Shown: positions 58,904 through 64,000 of the stretch, piece by piece
Layout of the letters: every line of letters starts with the position of its first letter
Numbering within the stretch: the stretch's first letter is position 1
DNA from: Amphiduros pacificus
Lineage: Eukaryota; Annelida; Polychaeta; Phyllodocida; Hesionidae
NCBI GenBank assembly: GCA_949316495.1
Contig: OX439001.1
Location: forward strand, 23,258,501 to 23,322,500
Direction of reading: 5' to 3'
Length of the DNA stretch: 64,000 nucleotides
The notes under the pieces: model-generated
Told to the model about the DNA's origin: nothing
The model's database searches: none
Seen by the model: the letters and a program-made list of their open reading frames with translations, nothing else
Translations under genes and position numbers: made by a program

Positions 58904-59997
58904 CTATTTCATAATATCTACACTCTTTTTTTACACTCTCTTTTTTTTGGGGGGGGGGGGTGATTGTCCTTAATTACATGGATCTGGAAATGAACAGAAC
59001 ATAAGAAATAACATACTTCAGACATGTTAATAACATTCTAGTGATCAAATCACTTTTTGTTTTGATTCACAATATGGGTAATATTACAAGTAATATCCCC
59101 ATCAGAGATTGCAATTTTATTTTTTGCTAGCTATTATTCTCTGCTGCAGGATATTCTTTGAATTAATTGCATTTTTGACTGATTTAGAAAGGTACAGAAG
59201 ACATGCAGATGGTCTGGTGGTCCATTTACCCAGTGATTTATGTGATGAAAGTTCCTCTCTTCCATCCCATCAAGCCATTATTGTCAGATGCTAGAAATGG
59301 CAAATTAAAATTTTGCACATTATATGGCTGTTTATATTTGATTACAAGCCACAATGTTGTTATTCTGAGGAATGTCCTATCAAAACCAGGGGGCAGCACA
59401 GCTCAGTCATCAAATAATTCTAATTTAGCTCCAAATTAACTCCATTTCTGTTGACAAATCCAAATAATGGGTGTACAGAAAAAAAAACTACTGCTCAGTT
59501 TGGGAATCTTGAGAAGAATAGAAAAACTGTTATGGATGTAATAAACTTGTTTAAATAAAAATAGCATGTTAATCAACATTTTTATATTGCACACTATATG
59601 ACCCAAGCTTGCAAGTCTACAAAGTTCCCCCATGCTTGACAGATTTTGACACAGCAGGTGGCAACATGGCATACTTGAGCAGTGAAAATTGAGATAACTT
59701 CCAAAGACATCAGAAAAATTTACTTGAATATCATTGTTTTCAGGAATATCACTTGTTGCCAGCCATATTCATGATATTTCAGCTACGACTCAGGTAGAAC
59801 TCAATTCCCAGCAACAGGTTTTCAAATTGCTTTGTTAGACTTGATGGCAAAGATTCTTTGTTTCCTGTTGATTTCAGCATATATTTGCCTTTGTTTATGA
59901 TCTTGCGCAACTAGGTAAATGGTGGGTCAGTCTATTCACAAGCAAGTAAAAAAAGATCCTGTCAATACAATGCTGTGTTGCCGTATGACCTCATGTG
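58904..59997. other. Non-coding stretch, nothing recognised
   Basis: Includes a T/G homopolymer run near 58940-58962. An acceptor-like CTGCTGCAG near 59150 precedes a short open frame (ERYRRHADGLVVHLPSDLC) that I could not assign. Confidence 0.35.
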
Positions 59998-60415
59998 AAG
60001 ATTACCAGGCCTCGACATTTGCACTGGCCCAGTGGCCCGAAGCTCTGTTTTGGGGCCTCCAGGCCAGTATGGGCCAGTGCTTCACAGAATTTACTGGCCA
60101 CGTGGGCCAAAACTCACATTTCCTCCAGCTTGTGGGTAATTTACATTTTAAAAATGAAGGCAGCTAATGTATGCAACTGAGGGAACACATGAGGGATTAC
60201 AATAAGGCAAAGAAGAAATTGTATCTTGAAGGATTTGCTGGGTGAGCTTGAACTACAATGTATGTCAGAAATAATTTCCACAGCAATTCTATATATATCT
60301 TTTATGAGATCAACCCCCCATCCCACTAACCTCATCTATGGCCAGTGAAAATTTTGAGTGACTGGCCTGGCGGGCCAATGCCACTTAACCTTAATGTCAA
60401 GGTCTGATTACCCCC
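59998..60415. mobile_element. Probable MITE with GGCC-rich subterminal repeats
   Basis: Left end ATTACCAGGCCTCGACATT and right end (inverted) GGTAATCAGACCTTGACATT are imperfect inverted repeats. Between them are many GGCCCAGTGGCCCG/GGCCAGT motifs in both directions. About 420 bp, no coding capacity. Confidence 0.55.
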
Positions 60416-60614
60416 TTTGTGTAGTCATGACATAATCACTCGGACTCTTCTGGATGCCATCACAAGTCATCAATGTCTTATGTTGGGAGAAAAAAGGGGA
60501 AGGGGGAGACAGAATGAACAGGGCTTAGTAATGAGAGATATTATAACTTTGAAAGATGATGACACAATTACACAACATTTTACCACCAGAGGTCATATTA
60601 TCTTAACATATTAA

Positions 60615-60695
60615 ACAGGATGGGCAATGTGTGAATTTATTGGAAACAGTGGATTTCAAGTCCATTTTGTCAATGTCTATGGTAGTAATAACATA
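60615..60695. mobile_element. Single end of the fold-back family
   Basis: GGATGGGCAATGTGTG, TGGAAACAGTGGATTTCAAG and a degenerate GGGTTTT end match the right arm at 12968-13034. Confidence 0.75.
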
Positions 60696-60838
60696 GGGTT
60701 TTCCTTTGTCCTTGTCCCAATAACTGATACTTCATAAGCGTAATGGTTGCAGTTATAATGAGCCAATGCAAAACAGAGTGGCTTGATCATATTGATGCCT
60801 GTGAGAATATAAATAGATTTAGCCAATGTTATATTATG

Positions 60839-60841
<3 letters not shown>

Positions 60842-60888
<47 letters not shown>
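60842..60888. repeat. (AT)n microsatellite
   Basis: Over 20 AT units without interruption. Confidence 0.95.
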
Positions 60889-60889
<1 letters not shown>

Positions 60890-62626
60890 ACACAGTAATA
60901 TATTTTGAATATTCAAAAGAAATTAATATCTCTAAAGGATTGCAAGCACACAGTGATTACCATACATGAGTGATCTCTTTCTGTGTGATCAGAGCATTCA
61001 GCAGATAGCATTCATGTTGTATGTACAGAAGTTTGCAGAGTGATACCGATGGATAACTCATATTGACATCGCCTCTTAATAGTATAGCTTATCAGCAATG
61101 AGGATATCAGTGGAGATTGTTATAATGTTGGTTTTCCTGATCAGCATAAGAAGTGAACAATGGGTGATAATATCAGTGTATTGTCTCAGTCAGCACAGCT
61201 GTTTGCCCCCCCCCCCCCCCCCCCAGGAATAAAACAAAGGAGATTGTATATACTACACATGCCAGATGTCAGGGGAGATAATCCATAGGAAACAGAAATA
61301 CTTTTGAAAAGGACTGAACTCTCATGATTGTATATTAAGTGAAAATGTTTTACATCAGGGATTTAGGAGTTTTAAAAAGAATCGTGGCATCTTTTATGAC
61401 AACAGGGGAATGGATTGCATAATCATGCATTAATCTATTGTTATCTTAATTTTAGAAATATAATATCAAATTTGAGTTAAGTTACCCCTATTTGCTCACA
61501 CATGCCTGGCCAAACTGGACATCCATGGCACAACACACCTGAATGCATGGACACATAACATTGCATAAGGGCATGCCTCATTTCAATAAGTGTCCCTCCT
61601 GGCCATCAACTTTGCAAACAAGGGTCTGAGCTTGATTGGGTAGGGGTACCATCATTTATATATCTTTGATGATTTGAGGACAACTATGTAAACACACATT
61701 GCCCAGTTACTGGATTGCTTGATTGATGCATGCCTGCTGTACCAGTCCAACATGCCTGCTGTACCAGTCCAAGGAGCTTTAAAATATTGAATGGCCATGT
61801 CTGTGTAAAGCATCAAAGTATTGAATAGCCATGTCCAATTCAACAATCACTTATCAATTGCTGTGCCCTTTTATCTTAATTGCCTATTTGAGCCAGTGTA
61901 TGGGAAAATATGATGGTTACTCTTTCTTTATTGTACATTTTATTATATACATGGCACAACTTTGATAAAAAAAAGAAATCACAGTCTCTGGTCCGACTTG
62001 ACAAGAAACAAATTATTTGATTATCATGATTAAAAGTTTTGATTTTCTAGACAATTCAAAGCCACCACAGGTCTCATGATATCTGAACAAAATTGTTTCA
62101 AATGAACACCCCAGAAATATTTCTGAATTATATAATTATTTACCTTGATTTACATAAGAAACATAAATAGAAACATTTATAAATAGCCTGCCTGCACATA
62201 GAAAAGAAATAATCATGTCATAACCCTGCATCAGTACCCATATATACAACAGAGACAGGTAAACCATAAAGCGAAGTGAAAGTTGAACATGTAAATAGTG
62301 CAGAAGAGCCCCATATTCCCCTGTTACTTTAGCAATCCATTAGCGAGCACATCCGGTTTGAATGGTGGCTTGGTTGGATGCATTGATGCAGAAGAACAAT
62401 GTGGTCACAGATACAGGTATAAAGACACAATTGGCTGATGAGAGGTGTGTAGTGCAGCCTCACAACACACAACACTGCCCCCCATACACACCACACAGCC
62501 TTTGTCTTGGGGAGTACCATATATATATAGATCACTGCGTTCAGATGTGATTCAAAGGATAGCATTTTAAAACAATCACATATAGTAATATAATAATAGA
62601 CAGTCACTCTCAGGAGAGGAGATATC
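60889..62626. other. Non-coding stretch with simple repeats
   Basis: Contains a run of about 20 C (61206-61225) and local duplications (CATGCCTGCTGTACCAGTCC twice near 61729-61771; TATTGAAT(G/A)GCCATGTC twice near 61785-61830). Upstream of 62627 there is a TATA-like stretch (CATATATATATAG near 62519). No gene recognised. Confidence 0.45.
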
Positions 62627-62653
62627 ATGGATGATATCAAGCTCACTATAATG
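62627..62653 (+). CDS. Possible first coding exon, MDDIKLTIM
   Basis: ATGGATGATATCAAGCTCAC...ATG followed by a strong donor GTAAGTG (GT at 62654). A leader with a TATA-like stretch about 100 bp upstream fits a gene start. Nine codons cannot identify a family, and the next exon is not recognised within the window. Confidence 0.3.
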
Positions 62654-64000
62654 GTAAGTGTTTTGTGCATGTATATTAATATGTCACAGGATCAATATCA
62701 ACAACCAATATAAATAAGACACAATGATTATGCCCTCAGTGTATCATTGTGGTATTGCCATAATTATAATCAATTCAATACCTTTTGATGCTGCTCCTAG
62801 TTTAAAATGTATTATTTTTCTCAATGCATTACCATGTATTTGTTTGCTGACTGGTCAGTACCTCTGAGCGCTGATGTTGTATGTTTTATGAAACATTAAT
62901 GTTTGTAGCATAATATCAATATCATTCATCTAAACCAACAGTGGGATAAATATTTAAATGTCAATGTATATGAGTTGCAAATGTTGTAAATGCAAGTTTT
63001 AAATGAACACAAAGAAAACCCCCATATGATGACATACACAGTATCAGAATTGAGACTAATAAAGTACAAAATAAACAGTGCCATTAGTTATTGGAATGTA
63101 TAAATTATTACAAATGCTATTTTTAGATATCTTGTATAAATTTTTCAATTCCTCTCAAACCCATTTTAGAACATGTGTCTCAGCAATTTCAGCCATGACT
63201 GAACATCTTCTATTCTGAATAACATCAGAGCATTTTTGCCATCTACTGATTCACAATTTCTATATTTAGTAGATTCATTTGTCTTGTCTTTGTGATTTTT
63301 TTGGAAGAACTGTCCATAGAGAGAGATATAAATAGACACAAGACTGGATCTTCCTTTGTTGATGGGTCACTGGATCTCCCTTTGTTGATGGGTCTGCCAG
63401 TGACTGTCAGTTATGTAATATGGAGTGTTTCTGTACATCCCATGGATTATATCAACTCACAGTCTAAATGAACTTAACATCGATGCTGTACTGTTGCATT
63501 GGGTCAATTCACAGGTATAAGGGTGACATTAAGTAAATTTAAGCAATAAAACATAATTTTATTTGAACAGGTTATTTGTATGTCTACACAGATATTGCTT
63601 GAAAGAAACACTGATGTGACTTTTGTCTCCTTATAAACTTAAAGTGATAAGACAATGTTGTAAGGGTATTAAAGGACATTTTTGATCAGAAAACGTTTAA
63701 CCACCAATCACAGTTCATTGTTTAGTGATATGAAATTTCCTAGCAAACTGGTAAATGTAAAATTCTTGAAAAACAAAAAAATATATTAAAACGTAGATGG
63801 GTCCATTGTCTCCTAAGACATGGATTAGAATGAGACATTTGTAACTTTGCTGAGCCATTGTCCCATGTCTCCCCCCAAAACAAGATCTTTGCTGTCTACA
63901 TTTTACATGTAAGATAAATGCATTTCTATTCCTAGTATGCGGTAGCATGTGTAGTGTGCCCAGTATACTGATATACCTGGACATGTATGAAGTTTTATCA
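62654..64000. other. Non-coding stretch at the window end
   Basis: A 27-28-bp tandem duplication (TGGATCT(T/C)CCTTTGTTGATG) lies near 63344-63390. Otherwise AT-rich DNA without a recognised gene; possibly first intron of a gene starting at 62627. Confidence 0.35.

Overview
The window is AT-rich animal DNA with spliced genes, strongly repetitive, and most likely from a marine invertebrate. A mollusc is my best guess, from memory of the style of its tRNA-derived SINEs with a conserved core, and I hold it loosely. Nothing looks prokaryotic. Host genes are few: the 3' end of a membrane-anchored carboxylesterase (273-1195, +), pieces of a laccase-type multicopper oxidase ending in a chitin-binding-like domain (11618-15188, +), and a complete single-exon alpha-fucosyltransferase of family GT10 (19480-20607, -). 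Two weak first-exon candidates lie near 55352 and 62627.

Region 1-15.4 kb. The esterase tail is followed by small repeats, a 5'-truncated LINE end with a fold-back, and a 180-bp satellite array (about 6895-9993). The same satellite reappears inverted (10385-10893) and abuts an inverted, nearly identical copy of the esterase 3' exons (10895-11482). The laccase follows. It lacks all its middle exons, carries one in-frame stop, and is loaded with repeats, including a fold-back element.

Region 15.4-39.3 kb. Diverged interspersed repeats and SINEs surround the fucosyltransferase. A 12-kb LTR retroelement fossil (21480-33559) follows, with gag, pol, a chromodomain, an envelope-like region and about 4 kb of extra DNA holding two unexplained open frames, one with a RING/PHD-like zinc motif. 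Next come a cluster of tRNA-like SINE pieces (34.97-37.75 kb) and old LINE fragments.

Region 39.3-64 kb. A nearly full-length I-type LINE (about 39374-45154) splits a minisatellite. It is followed by arrays of a GTGAGAGACAGCTGCA-type minisatellite interrupted by a possible solo LTR. A three-level nest of mobile elements at 49.1-53.4 kb includes a gene for a MYND-finger protein. Then come a piggyBac-type MITE with TTAA target duplication, a strand-biased G-rich minisatellite, and a 3-kb TIR element (55872-58903) carrying the decayed remains of a SAP/SWIM-domain gene. The last 5 kb holds a MITE, microsatellites and little else.

The genes do not form one pathway. Esterase, laccase and fucosyltransferase are ordinary secretory or membrane functions that happen to be neighbours. 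The main interest lies in the LTR element's extra cargo, the satellite/inverted-duplication structure, the laccase-chitin-binding architecture and the MYND-bearing nested element. All coordinates come from reading by eye; boundaries of old repeats are approximate to tens of bases.
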